In this document: in pieces, positions 1 to 9,147 of the stretch
Layout: every line of letters begins with the position of its first letter
How positions within the stretch are numbered: position 1 is the stretch's first letter
From: CBDCGS01 sp965216915
GTDB lineage: Bacteria > Pseudomonadota > Alphaproteobacteria > UBA828
DNA length: 64,000 bases
Direction of reading: 5' to 3'
NCBI GenBank assembly: GCA_965216915.1
Contig: CBDCGS010000009.1
Location: 1 to 64,000, forward strand
Notes under the pieces: model-generated
What the model saw: only the letters and a program-made list of their open reading frames with translations
The model's database searches: none
Told to the model about the DNA's origin: nothing
Program-made: the position numbers and the translations under genes

Positions 1-704
1 AAGCGCCGAAACGCCGGCATAGACCGGCGCGCCCTCGAGGGCGCTTCTCAGCGCGTCGGCGATCGCCTCATGATCGGTCGTGCGAATCACGAGAAGGCTT
101 CCCTGAGCCGGCCAGGCCGCCGCGGCCGCCGCTTTGTCGGCGAATGTCGATCCGGCGACGCCGTAACGCTCCATCGCGAGAAGCGCGCCGTCGGGCCGTG
201 CCACGCGCACCAGCGCCTCGAAGCGGTCGAAGGGCGCGGGCCAAGCCCTTCGGGTCATGCTGAGAGAAGCTCTCGCTCGCGAGCACGGTGGCGCCCGGCG
301 CCGCCGTGATCTCGAGCTGCGATTCAAGCCGCGCCTCCGGGGAAGAGGATCAATGGATCCGGGAGATATTCGAGCAGCGCCCCCGGTGCGGCGTCGATCG
401 TGGTCGACTGCCGCGCACCCCACTGCGGCGTGCGGTGCACGATCGTCGCGGCTTGCGTCGTGACGTGGGCTTCGGCGTTTTCGTCCGCCGTCAGATCGAG
501 GCGCAGGTCCTCGCCGTCGTAAATGCCGCCGGAGACCGACTGGAGATAGAGCGTCAGCGCGCCGGCGGGCGCGGTGTCGAGCATGAACGGGCGCGTGATG
601 TGGAAGGGATAGCCGACCCGCTGTCGGCCGATATAGCTCACGCCGTCGGGTGAGCGCGTGAACCGCAGCGCGGCTTGCGGCTCGGGTTCGTTTGCGGCGC
701 GCAA
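1..704 (-). pseudogene. ureD: Urease accessory protein UreD, frameshifted, cut by window edge
   Basis: UreD helps load nickel into apo-urease with UreF and UreG. The N-terminal part reads cleanly from a TTG at 704 (family features such as YIGRQRVGYPFHITRPF, then SGGIYDGEDLRLDL and HVTTQAATIVHR). The frame breaks near 340, after DPLILFP, and again near 235, after DPKGLAR. Removing one G or C at each point restores a continuous protein that ends, still in frame, at base 1 with VIRTTDHEAIADALRSALEG, so the last residues lie outside the window. It follows ureC by about 50 bases on the same strand; an ATG near 723 is out of frame by one base and could be the true start. Whether the breaks are real or sequencing error is unresolved; I favour error because substitution-type stops are absent. 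Confidence 0.8.
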
Positions 705-753
705 CGGCCCGTGGCCATCGCTCGGTCTTCTCGGTGTCGGTGTCGGCGCCGCG

Positions 754-2473
754 CTAGCGCAGGAAGTAGCTCGGCCCGAGCGTGATCGTGCTGATCGGAT
801 CGCAGGTCGCGAGCTCGCCGTCGACGAACACCTCGAAGGTCTGCGGGTCGACGCGAATATCGGGGCAGGCGTCGTTGTGCAGCATGTCCTTCTTGGAGAG
901 CTTGGTGAAGCTGCCGATCGGCAGGATCGGCTTGTTCACACCGAGGCGGCCTGCGAGATCGACATCGAGCGCACGCTGATGCGCGAAGGTCGCGCTCAGC
1001 GTTTGCGGCGCGCGGCCGTGATGGCCGAACTGCGAGCGCATGATCACCGGCTGGGTTTGGAAGAAGCTGCCGGAGGCATCGCCGCTGAGCCCCCAGGCGA
1101 CGAAGCCGCCCTTGATCACGCCGAAGGGCTTGGCGCCGAAGAATGACGGCTGCCAGGTGACGATGTCCGCCATCTTGCCGGGCTCGAGCGAGCCGATATA
1201 GCCGTCGATGCCGAACGCGCGCGCGGGATTGATCGTGTATTTGGCGATGTAGCGCTTGATGCGCTCGTTGTCGGCCTTCTTGGTTTTTTTCTTCCGCAAG
1301 CCGGCCGCGCTGGTCGCGCATCTTGCTCGCGAGCTGCCAGCAGCGCGTGATCACCTCGTTGATCCGGCCCATGCCCTGGCTGTCGGAGCCGAACATCGAG
1401 ACGGCGCCGATGTCGTGCAGCACGTCCTCGGCCGCGATCGTGCCATGGCGCACGCGGCTCTCGGCGAACGCCACGTCCTCCGGCAGATCGAAGCGCAGCA
1501 GATGGCACGCCATCGTCATGTCGAGCTGCTCGTCGAAGACGTTGTCGGTGTAGGGGTTGGTCGGGTTGGTCGACGAGGGCAGGCAGTGCGGCTCGCCATT
1601 GCAGCGGATGATGTCGGGCGCGTGGCCGCCGCCCGACCCTTCCGTGTGATACATGTGGATCGGGCGCCCCGCGATCGCGCGCATCGTGTCCTTCGTAGAA
1701 GCCCGATTCGTTGAGCGTGTCGGTGTGGATCTGCACCGGGAAGTCATACTCGGCCGATGCGCGCAGGCACGCGTCGATGGTTGCCGGCATCGCGCCATAG
1801 TCCTCGTGGATCTTCACGCCGCAGATGCCGCCGTCGAGATGCTCGACGATGGTGCGGGGGTCGTGCGAGGAGCCACGGCCGAAAAAGCCGAAATTGAGCG
1901 GCCAATGCTCGGCCGCCTCGATCATGCGCGAGCTGTTCCACGGGCCGCCGCAATCGATGGCGAAGAGGGGGCCCATCGTGCCGCCGATCATCGTGGTCAG
2001 CCCGCTTGCGATCGCGTGGTCGCATTGCACGGCACCGACATCCAGTGGACGTGCACGTCGATGCCGCCCGCCGTCACGATCAGGCCGCCGGCCGGGTAGT
2101 AGGTCGTGTTGGGGCCACAGACGAGGTTGGGGTGAACACCATCCTGCCACGTTCGGGTTGCCGGCCTTGCCGATGCCCGCGATCTTGCCGTCTTTGACGC
2201 CGATGTCGGCTTTGATGATGCAGAGCACGGGGTCGATGATGGTGGCGTTCTCGATCAGCATGTCGATCGCGCCGTCGGCTGCGGAGGTGTGGGCGTCATA
2301 GGCCCATGCCCGTCGCGCATCACGCCGCCCGGCGCCGGTCCAGCACTCCTCGCCGTAGACCGTGTGGTCGTGTTCGATCTCGGCGATCAGCGAGGTGGTT
2401 GCCGAGGCGGATCGTGTCGCCCTTGGTCGGGGCCGTAATAGCGGGCGTAGGTCTCACGCGGAATTTTCACCAT
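754..2473 (-). pseudogene. ureC: Urease alpha subunit UreC, multiple frameshifts
   Basis: Catalytic subunit of urease (urea to ammonia and carbamate, cytoplasmic). The segments in three frames join into a full-length alpha subunit from MVKIPRETYARYYGP (start 2473) to PISTITLGPSYFLR (stop 754). All expected active-site pieces are present: the HVH pair in GGIDVHVHW, the carbamylated lysine and histidine in GVKIHEDY, IHTDTLNESG, HTEGSGGGHAPD, the flap CH in MACHLLR, and the nickel aspartate in GSDSQGMGR. At least seven breaks can be placed (about 2437, 2405, 2335, 2312, 2150, 2035, 1697 and 1285). Most are mended by deleting one G or C. The start lies three bases after the ureAB stop, so the genes form one operon read toward base 1. 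Confidence 0.88.
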
Positions 2474-2476
2474 CGC

Positions 2477-3181
2477 TCATGCTCCCTTGAAGCCGCGCTC
2501 TTTGGCGCGGGCGACCCGCCTGGTCCTTGACCGCCGGTGCGTCAATCATTCCCTCGGTGAGATTGTTGAAGCCGCTGATCCGGCCGCGGCCGCCGACCTC
2601 GACGAGCGTCACCCTCCTTCGATTGGCCGGGCTCGAAGCGCACGGCCGTGCCCGACGGGATGTCGAGACGCATGCCGAAGGTCGCTTCGCGGTCAAACTC
2701 GAGCGGCGCGGTTGGTCTCGAAGAAGTGGAAGTGGGAGCCGACCTGCACCGGCCTGTCGCCGGTGTTGGTGACATGCACGGTTGCGGTGCGGCGGCCGGC
2801 GTTGAGCTCGACGTCCTTGTTCGGGCCGTATCGATACCGCCGGCGCGCGGGATCTTGGCGACCTTCTTCTTGCCCGGGGCGGATTGGCTGGTGGACCGAG
2901 ATGAGCTTCACGCCGTCCGGGAACATCGCCTCGACGAGGATCACCGGGGATAAGCTCCGCGACGCCATCCATCACATCGTCCGGTGGTCAGGATCTCCGC
3001 GCCTGCGCCCATGAGCTCCTTGAGCGAGCGTCCCGGCGCGTGCCCCCATGAGGAGTTCGTCGCAGATCAGCGCGATCGCTTCCGGATGGCTGAGCTTGAT
3101 GCCGCGCTCCCGATGCGCGCGCGCAAGCTGCGCTGCGTTGAAGATATTGAGCCGTTCGAGTTCCGTCGGAGTGAGATTCAT
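2477..3181 (-). pseudogene. ureAB: Fused urease gamma-beta subunit UreAB, frameshifted
   Basis: The N-terminal third is a urease gamma subunit (MNLTPTELERLNIFNAAQLA, then LSHPEAIALICDEL and DDVMDGVAELIP). The rest is a beta subunit (NAGRRTATVHVTNTGDRPVQ, VGSHFHFFETN, DIPSGTAVRFEPGQ, ISGFNNLTEGMIDAP). No stop, ribosome site or start codon separates them. About 235 residues once repaired matches the length of fused UreA proteins as in Helicobacter. About six frame breaks occur (near 3035, 2995, 2952, 2880, 2712 and 2620), each mended by removing one base. First gene of the ureAB-ureC-ureD run on this strand. The linker around 2840 is ambiguous because a break falls there, so the fusion is likely rather than certain. 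Confidence 0.78.
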
Positions 3182-4385
3182 CGCCTCGATTCCCTCGCGC
3201 GCCGCCCTGTCGTGGATCAGGACGGAGGTTAACGTCGCGCGGGGATCGAGGTACAGCCGAAATCGGCTGAGTCAGACGGCGGCGGCCTCCGTGGCCTGTG
3301 CGGGGCGCGGCGTCGTCGTCGTAGTACAGGCCAAACCGGTTGGCCTCGAAGCGTTCGAGCGAGGCCATCTCTTGGGCGACGAAGCCGGCTTGCGGCAACA
3401 CCCCATCGAACATCATGTCGAGCATCGCGCAGGCGCCCGCGGCGGTCGTGACCTGAATGGCGCTCAAGGCCTCGCCGCCGACGGTCTGCGGATAGATCTT
3501 GCGGGCCAGGGTCTCCTGCTTGAGCTGCTCGTCGCGCTGGCCCGACACGGTGACGAAGACGAGCACGACGTCTTGGTCGGTGCCCGGCACCGCCTGCTCC
3601 AGCACCTCGCGAAACAGCTCGCGGCGGTCGCCGAGGCGAAGGTCGCGCGTCAGAAATTTCACCAGATCGCGGTGGCCGGGGTAGCGCACGGTCTTGTAGT
3701 CGAGCGTGCGCACCCGCCCGGCCAGCGTCTCGCAGAGCGTGCCGAGCCCGCCCGATGTGTTGAAGGCTTCGTAGGTGACGCCGTCGAGCGAGAAGCGCTC
3801 GTAGCCGTCGAGCGCGCGTGCCTCCACGCGGACACCGTCATAGATCGCCTCGCATGGGTTGCAATACTCGTTGATCAGCCCGTCGGTGCTCCAGGTGAGG
3901 TTGTACATGAGCGCGTTCGAGGGATATTGCGGCAGCGCGCCGACCCGCATCTGCACCGTTTCGGCGGGGTCGAAGCGTTGGGCCAGCGAGTGCGCTGCGA
4001 TGCCGACGAACCCGGGCGCGAGACCGCATTGCGGCACGAAGGCGGTCTTCGCGTCTTGCGCGAGCTCGCGGATGCGGCGGGTCGTCTCGACGTCCTCGGT
4101 GAGGTCGAAATAGTGGGTCGCGGAGGCCTTGGCCACCTCCGCGACACAAACGTTGAGGTAGTAGGGGAGCGCGCTGACGACCGCGTCGCTCTGGCTCATG
4201 AGCTTGCCGAGCGCGGCCGGATCAGTCACGTCGAGCACCGTGCGCGGTAGCGCGCCGAAGGCCGCCGCGTCGAGGGCATCGGGGCGCGCATCGGCGATCC
4301 GCACCGCAAAGTCATCATGTTCGCTGAGGAGGGTGACGAGCGCCGCGCCGATCTTTCCGGCGCCGAGCACGAGAACGTTTCGCAT
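2988..4385 (-). CDS. Saccharopine dehydrogenase-like NAD(P)-dependent oxidoreductase
   Basis: N-terminal Rossmann fold with the nucleotide loop GAGKIG at residues 8-13, then the saccharopine dehydrogenase-type core (LPYYLNVCVAEVAKASATHY, FVPQCGLAPGFVGIAAHSLA). The family covers lysine 6-dehydrogenase, saccharopine reductase and carboxynorspermidine synthase; I cannot choose among them. As read, the frame stays open to 2988 and overlaps ureAB. This tail looks false: removing one base near 3300 gives AQATEAAAV and a stop at 3272, so the native product is probably about 370 residues. Start ATG at 4385, with an AT-rich upstream region. Transcribed toward the urease genes. Confidence 0.82.
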   Translation of the reverse strand: MRNVLVLGAGKIGAALVTLLSEHDDFAVRIADARPDALDAAAFGALPRTVLDVTDPAALGKLMSQSDAVVSALPYYLNVCVAEVAKASATHYFDLTEDVETTRRIRELAQDAKTAFVPQCGLAPGFVGIAAHSLAQRFDPAETVQMRVGALPQYPSNALMYNLTWSTDGLINEYCNPCEAIYDGVRVEARALDGYERFSLDGVTYEAFNTSGGLGTLCETLAGRVRTLDYKTVRYPGHRDLVKFLTRDLRLGDRRELFREVLEQAVPGTDQDVVLVFVTVSGQRDEQLKQETLARKIYPQTVGGEALSAIQVTTAAGACAMLDMMFDGVLPQAGFVAQEMASLERFEANRFGLYYDDDAAPRTGHGGRRRLTQPISAVPRSPRDVNLRPDPRQGGARGNRGDESHSDGTRTAQYLQRSAACARASGARHQAQPSGSDRADLRRTPHGGTRRDARSRSSWAQARRS

Positions 4386-4795
4386 GGCCGCGACTCCTGC
4401 TGGATATCAAGGTTGTAGCGCGGCTTGTTCACAATTCGGTTAACGGATTGATCGAAGATCTATTACGCGTTTGATATCAATCTATTGCGAGAAATTTCTA
4501 ACCTGTATCCACAGCTATCTGGACGGGCATCGTCTGGCGGGTCGTCGCGTCGGTTGCGGCCCGGCTGGCGGGCGCGATGCGAAATCGGCGTCGGTGATGT
4601 TGGCGTCGTCGGGTGGCGGTCCGCATGCATCACGCGCGACCATGTTTGCGGCGGATGAACCACATCGCCGAGACCCGCGCACGAGGACCCATCGGAGCGG
4701 CTGGTGCCCTCCGCCATGGGCTCCGCGCGGAGGGCCGGGGCAGCATCCGTGGATCCGGTCCCGCCCCTCCGATGAGCGATGGGGAGCGTTCTAGC
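4386..4795. promoter_or_regulatory. Intergenic region with AT-rich promoter-like stretch and TTGATATCAA palindrome
   Basis: No convincing gene lies in these 410 bases. The part at 4425-4510 is clearly richer in A+T than its surroundings and holds a perfect ten-base palindrome TTGATATCAA at 4471-4480; a related GGATATCAAGG lies at about 4405. This is the expected place for the promoter and operator of the saccharopine dehydrogenase-like gene that starts at 4385 on minus. The rest, 4511-4795, is GC-rich and lies downstream of the flavin reductase stop; I see no terminator hairpin. Confidence 0.35.
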
Positions 4796-5299
4796 CTAGC
4801 CGCCGTAGAACACGTTGTCGCCGAGCTCCTTCATGTGCAGGCCGGCTTCGTCCGGGCGCCCGTCGATCGGCCCGGCGGCGTGGGCGTCGACGACCTCGCC
4901 AACCACGATGTGGTGGTCGCCCTGCTCGACGATGTGCACCACCTTGCACTCGACGCAAGCGGGCGCCGCTTCGAGCACCGGCGAGCCGGTCGAGCCCTCG
5001 CGGTAGGCCTCGCCGCTGATCGTCCCGCCTTCCGCCTCGGCCGGCTTGAAGAAGGTGAAGGCCAGGCCCTGCTGGCCTTTGCCGAGAAAATTGAGCGCGA
5101 AGGTGCCGGCTTTCTTGACCACATCGTAGGTTCCCGAATCGACCTTGACGCCGATCGCCACAAGCGGCGGCGCGAAGGAGGTTTGGGTGACCCAATTGAC
5201 CGTGGCCGCCGCGATGGCGCCGTCGGCCGCTTTCGTCGTCATCACGTAGATCCCGTAGGGGATCATCCGCAATGTGGCCTTCTTGACATCCGCATCCAT
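4796..5299 (-). CDS. Flavin reductase-like FMN-binding protein
   Basis: A 167-residue protein with the split-barrel flavin reductase fold: MIPYGIYVMTTKAADGAIA near the N terminus, the conserved VNWVTQTSFAPPLVAIGV strand, then GTFALNFLGKGQQGLAFTF. Members bind FMN and often supply reduced flavin to monooxygenases or act on small substrates directly. The size is normal for the short single-domain members. The start ATG at 5299 follows the ribosome site GAGAGGGAGAAG. It lies downstream of aspartate dehydrogenase on the same strand with an 83-base gap; no partner monooxygenase is adjacent, although a luciferase-like oxidoreductase occurs at 26 kb. Confidence 0.85.
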   Translation of the reverse strand: MDADVKKATLRMIPYGIYVMTTKAADGAIAAATVNWVTQTSFAPPLVAIGVKVDSGTYDVVKKAGTFALNFLGKGQQGLAFTFFKPAEAEGGTISGEAYREGSTGSPVLEAAPACVECKVVHIVEQGDHHIVVGEVVDAHAAGPIDGRPDEAGLHMKELGDNVFYGG

Positions 5300-5382
5300 G
5301 GATCGCTTCTCCCTCTCTGGTCCGATCGAATTGGCGGAACGCTACCAACCGCGCGTGCGGCCGGCAACGCGTCGCGTCGCCA

Positions 5383-6183
5383 CTAGATGACGACGCGGGC
5401 GGTTGCGTTGTTGATTGCTCGGATCATGCTGAGCGCGGTGACGGCCGAGGTCTTGGGGTTGTCCGGCATAGGCTGGCCGCGCATCTCGAGCGTCATGTGG
5501 CCGAAGCGCCCGACCGCGTCGATCTGGCCGCGGTTGATCACGGCGCCGGGGTCGGCGACGAGGCGCACGATCGTGTCGGCGAACCCCATGCCGGCGAGCG
5601 CGACCGTCGCCGCGATGTTGGCGTTCTTCGGATAGAGGCGGGCCGCCTGGTCGGCCGGGCCCTCATAGAGAACGGTCGGCTCCGTCAGGCTTTCGAGGTC
5701 GAAGTTTTTTTCGCCCGGCGTTCCTCTCCAGGCATGCGAGGGCTTGGTCGAGGTGTAGGTGACCGATTTGAGCCCGCCCGCGCTGAGCGCGCCGAGGCCG
5801 TCGATGCCCGCGATGGCGCCGGCCGGCAGAAACATGCGGGCACCGCCGGCTTCGGCCGCCGCTTCGAGCCGCGCGCGGATCGCGGCATCGGCGAAGGCGC
5901 CGGTCGCGATGATCATCAGGTCGAGGCCCGCGGCGAGCAGGTCCGGGCCATATTGCTCGACCGAGCCTTGGCCCGCGCACTCGACCACCAGGTCCGGCCG
6001 CGCCGCGATCACGCCCGGCGCGTCGGTGACCACCGCGGTCTCGGCGCCGAACGCCGCGCGCGTCGCCTCCAGATAGGTCTCGCGCACGAGCACTGCCCCG
6101 ATCGTCGCCGCGAGCTCGCCGCGTCCGTGTGCCTCGACGATCATTTGCGCGATGGCGCCATAGCCGATGAGCGCGATCTTCAT
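5383..6183 (-). CDS. nadX: L-aspartate dehydrogenase
   Basis: A 266-residue member of the aspartate dehydrogenase (DUF108) family, which oxidises L-aspartate to iminoaspartate with NAD(P) and can feed NAD synthesis in place of NadB. The Rossmann loop GYGAIA is at residues 7-12; VVECAGQGSVEQYG and IIATGAFAD are typical. The active-site region YPKNANIAATVALAGMGFAD and the closing NPKTSAVTALS motif are both present. The ATG at 6183 follows AGGAGACC. It lies 13 bases below the VWA protein stop, so co-transcription with the CoxE/MoxR pair is likely. No nadA or nadC is seen here, so a catabolic role is possible. Confidence 0.88.
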   Translation of the reverse strand: MKIALIGYGAIAQMIVEAHGRGELAATIGAVLVRETYLEATRAAFGAETAVVTDAPGVIAARPDLVVECAGQGSVEQYGPDLLAAGLDLMIIATGAFADAAIRARLEAAAEAGGARMFLPAGAIAGIDGLGALSAGGLKSVTYTSTKPSHAWRGTPGEKNFDLESLTEPTVLYEGPADQAARLYPKNANIAATVALAGMGFADTIVRLVADPGAVINRGQIDAVGRFGHMTLEMRGQPMPDNPKTSAVTALSMIRAINNATARVVI

Positions 6184-6196
6184 GGTCTCCTCCGCC

Positions 6197-7375
6197 TTAG
6201 CGTGTGAGCGCGCGCATCGCTTGGTCGAGCCCTTCGAGCGAAAGCGGGTACATGCGCCCCTCCAGCATCGCCCGGATCATGTTGATCGAGGGTCCGGCGC
6301 GCCAATAGGTTTCGGGAATCGGGTTCAGCCACACCGCGCGCGGATAGGTGTCGAGGAGGCGGCGTAGCCAGACCTCGCCCGGCTCGGCGTTGAAATGCTC
6401 GACGCTGCCGCCAGGGTGGGTCAACTCGTAGGGGCTCATATAGGCATCGCCAACGAACACGAGCTTGTAGTCCGCCGCGTAGGTGTGCATGAGCTGCCAG
6501 GTGTCCACGGCGTCGGCCCGCTGGCGGTTGTCGCGCCAGAGCGCCTCGTAGACGCAATTGTGGAAATAGTAGTGCTCCAGATGCTTGAACTCGGCGCGCG
6601 CGGCGGAGAACAGCTCCTCGCACATGCGCACGTGGGGGTCCATCGAGCCGCCGACATCGAGCAGCAGCAGCACCTTCACGGCGTTGTGCCGCTCCGGCAC
6701 CATCCGGATATCGAGCCAGCCGGCGTTGCGCGCGGTCGAGCGGATCGTGTCGTCGAGATCGAGCTCGGTCGCCGCCCCTTCGCGCGCAAAGCGACGGAGC
6801 CGCCGGAGTGCGAGCTTGATGTTGCGGGTGCCGAGCTCGACCTCGCCGTCGAGATCCTTGAACTGGCGCTTGTCCCACACCTTGACGGCACGATTGTTGC
6901 GGTTGCCGTGCTGGCCGATGCGCACGCCCTCCGGGTTGTAGCCATAGGCACCGAAGGGCGAAGTGCCGGCGGTGCCGATCCACTTGGAGCCGCCTTCGTG
7001 GCGCTTCTGCTGCTCCTCCAGGCGTTTGCGCAGCGCCTCCATGAGCGCGTCCCAGCCGCCGAGCGCCTCGATCTCGGCCTTCTCCTCCTCGGTGAGCACG
7101 AGCTCGGAGAGCTTCTTGAGCCATTCGCCGGGGATCTCGACGGTCTCTTCCTCGCCCGCCGGAGCCTCCAGGCCCCTGAAGACGTGGCCGAACACGCGAT
7201 CGAAGCGGTCGAAATACTGCTCGTCCTTCACGAGCGTCGCGCGCGCGAGATAGTAGAAATCGTCGACCTTGTAGCGCGCGATCCCGGCGTCCATCGCGCC
7301 CATCAAGTCGAGATACTCCTTGAGGGAGACCGGCACCTTGGCGCGCCGCAATTCCTCGAAGAGCGTGTGGAACAT
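6197..7375 (-). CDS. CoxE-like VWA-domain protein
   Basis: A 392-residue protein with a charged N-terminal half and a C-terminal von Willebrand A domain beginning at LLLLDVGGSMDPHV. The metal-binding site is the variant D-x-G-x-S found in CoxE-like proteins. Later conserved blocks are FHNCVYEALW and VWLNPIPETYW. Such proteins pair with MoxR-type AAA ATPases and, in the cox cluster, help mature molybdenum CO dehydrogenase; elsewhere their client is unknown. The partner ATPase is immediately upstream (11-base gap). No molybdenum enzyme lies next to the pair, although two occur at 52-62 kb. Confidence 0.85.
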   Translation of the reverse strand: MFHTLFEELRRAKVPVSLKEYLDLMGAMDAGIARYKVDDFYYLARATLVKDEQYFDRFDRVFGHVFRGLEAPAGEEETVEIPGEWLKKLSELVLTEEEKAEIEALGGWDALMEALRKRLEEQQKRHEGGSKWIGTAGTSPFGAYGYNPEGVRIGQHGNRNNRAVKVWDKRQFKDLDGEVELGTRNIKLALRRLRRFAREGAATELDLDDTIRSTARNAGWLDIRMVPERHNAVKVLLLLDVGGSMDPHVRMCEELFSAARAEFKHLEHYYFHNCVYEALWRDNRQRADAVDTWQLMHTYAADYKLVFVGDAYMSPYELTHPGGSVEHFNAEPGEVWLRRLLDTYPRAVWLNPIPETYWRAGPSINMIRAMLEGRMYPLSLEGLDQAMRALTR

Positions 7376-7386
7376 CGCGCGTGGCC

Positions 7387-8232
7387 TCAGCGCCGCTCGC
7401 GCCGGTTGAGGAAGGCGAGCCGCTCGAAGAGCTGCACGTCCTGCTCGCTCTTGAGGAGCGCGCCGTAAAGCGGCGGGATGAGCGCGTCGGGATCATTGCC
7501 GCGCAGCACCTCGGGTGCAATGTCCTCGGCAAGGAGAAGCTTGAGCCAGTCGAGCAGCTCTGAGGTCGATGGCTTTTTCTTCAGGCCGGGGGCATCGCGG
7601 ATTTCGTAGAACACGGTCAGCGCCTCGCGCACCAGCTTCCGCTTGATGTCGGGGAAGTGCACCGCGACGATCTGCTCCATCGTCTCGATGTCGGGGAAGC
7701 GGATGTAGTGGAAGAAGCAGCGCCGAAGGAAGGCATCGGGCAGCTCCTTCTCGTTGTTAGAGGTGATGACGACGATCGGCCGGTGCTTCGCCACGATGGT
7801 CTCGCGCGTCTCGTAGACGTGGAACTCCATGCGGTCCAGCTCGAGCAGCAAGTCGTTCGGGAACTCGATGTCGGCCTTGTCGATCTCGTCGATGAGCAGC
7901 ACCGGTTGCTCGTCGGCGGTGAAGGCCTGCCAGAGCTTGCCGGGCACGATGTAGTTCGCGATCGTCTGGACCCGCTCGTCGCCGAGCTGACCGTCGCGCA
8001 GACGCGCGACCGCGTCATATTCATAGAGGCCGTGCTGGGCCTTGGTGGTCGACTTGACGTGCCATTCGATAAGCGGCCGCCCGAGGGCGCGGGCAACCTC
8101 GATCGCCAGCATGGTCTTGCCGGTGCCTGGCTCGCCCTTCACGAGCAGCGGGCGGGCGAGCGTGACCGCGGCGTTGACCGCGACGCGGAGGTCCTCTGTC
8201 GTCACATAGCTGTCGGTGCCCTCGAAGCGCAC
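7387..8232 (-). CDS. MoxR-family AAA+ ATPase (CoxD-like)
   Basis: About 281 residues. Walker A is GEPGTGKT, Walker B is VLLIDEIDKAD, and sensor 1 lies in IVVITSNNEKELPDAFLRRC. These are the marks of the MoxR branch that works with VWA proteins to remodel or metallate a client enzyme. The open frame extends upstream into the NUDIX gene, but GTG at 8232 has a good ribosome site (GGGAGA six bases before) and yields the usual family length, so I choose it. Forms a pair with the CoxE-like gene below it. Confidence 0.87.
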   Translation of the reverse strand: MRFEGTDSYVTTEDLRVAVNAAVTLARPLLVKGEPGTGKTMLAIEVARALGRPLIEWHVKSTTKAQHGLYEYDAVARLRDGQLGDERVQTIANYIVPGKLWQAFTADEQPVLLIDEIDKADIEFPNDLLLELDRMEFHVYETRETIVAKHRPIVVITSNNEKELPDAFLRRCFFHYIRFPDIETMEQIVAVHFPDIKRKLVREALTVFYEIRDAPGLKKKPSTSELLDWLKLLLAEDIAPEVLRGNDPDALIPPLYGALLKSEQDVQLFERLAFLNRRERR

Positions 8233-8297
8233 GGCTGATCTCCCGTTTCTTGTGTGGCCGGAGTGTGCCAGAAACGCCGCGACGGACAAGCCGCGTT

Positions 8298-8978
8298 CTA
8301 TTCGGACGCGATCACGTAGCGGCGCCCGATCTTCTTGCAGACCGGCACCGGTGCGGCGGCCGAAAGGGGAAGCCCCTCCGGTAGTAGGCGGGCAAGCTCC
8401 GCGAGCACCAACGCCGTGATCCGCGGAATGGGCAGCGCCGTCGCGTCGGGCAAGGACACCCAGCGGAGGTCGAGCAGCTCGCCATTGCCCCCGAGCGTGC
8501 CGGCGAGGCCGCTGCCGTCGGCGACGAAAAAGCGGGCATCGAAGCGGCGCGGTTGGCCCGGCGGGGTCACCGCGCGATAGATGTAGTCGAGCCGGTCGAG
8601 TGCGGGCGCCAGGCCGGCCGCGTGGAAGGGCTGCCATTCCGGGCGCACGGCTCCGCGCGGCGGGGTGCTCGGCGCCGCGAGCATCAGCCCCGTCTCCTCG
8701 AAGGTCTCCCGAATGGCGGCTGCGCCGAGCGAGCGGGCGCGGGCCGGCGAGCACGCTTTCGCGAGGCGCGCCGCGACCGCGGGGCGGAGCTCGGCCGCGG
8801 GTTTGACCCAGCGATCGCTCGCATCGACCCGACCGCCGGGAAACACATACTGGTCGGGCATGAAGGCTTGGCGTTGGGGCCGTCGGCCCATCAGAATCTC
8901 AGGCGCGCCGGCGGCTCGGGTGCGGACGAGGATGAGAGTCGCGGCGTCTTTCGGCCGCAAGCGCGGAGAATCGGGCAT
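8298..8978 (-). CDS. NUDIX hydrolase
   Basis: A 226-residue NUDIX protein. The Nudix box is split by an insertion: it opens with FPGGRVDASD and closes with AAIRETFEETGLML, leaving about 30 residues between the two halves. This spacing is the pattern of the NUDT7/NUDT19-like group, some of which cleave coenzyme A esters, so an acyl-CoA or CoA diphosphate substrate is plausible. It is first in a run of four genes on this strand, 65 bases above the MoxR ATPase start, and divergent from pyruvate carboxylase. The exact substrate cannot be told. Confidence 0.85.
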   Translation of the reverse strand: MPDSPRLRPKDAATLILVRTRAAGAPEILMGRRPQRQAFMPDQYVFPGGRVDASDRWVKPAAELRPAVAARLAKACSPARARSLGAAAIRETFEETGLMLAAPSTPPRGAVRPEWQPFHAAGLAPALDRLDYIYRAVTPPGQPRRFDARFFVADGSGLAGTLGGNGELLDLRWVSLPDATALPIPRITALVLAELARLLPEGLPLSAAAPVPVCKKIGRRYVIASE

Positions 8979-9147
8979 CGCGCCACTCTAGCGTACCCGT
9001 GTGACGGATTGGCGGTTGGTGTTGCCGGTGGCACGCGAGTATGATCGATGGGTCCGGTATCCGGGGGAGGCCGGGCCCATTGGGCGATCGACGAACCGTC
9101 ACGAATCACGGCCGCCGACCCGCGCGGCGCGCCGCGCGGGAGACATC

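Noticed and set aside
2988..3271. Extra C-terminal domain of the saccharopine dehydrogenase-like protein
   Set aside because: The tail is arginine- and glycine-rich, runs out of frame over ureAB, and disappears if one inserted base near 3300 is removed.
4463..4717. 84-residue minus-strand frame in the 4.4-4.8 kb gap
   Set aside because: Proline- and arginine-rich with no ribosome site or recognisable pattern; treated as non-coding.
6395..7468. 357-residue plus-strand frame across the CoxE-like gene
   Set aside because: Antisense shadow; composition only, no family features.
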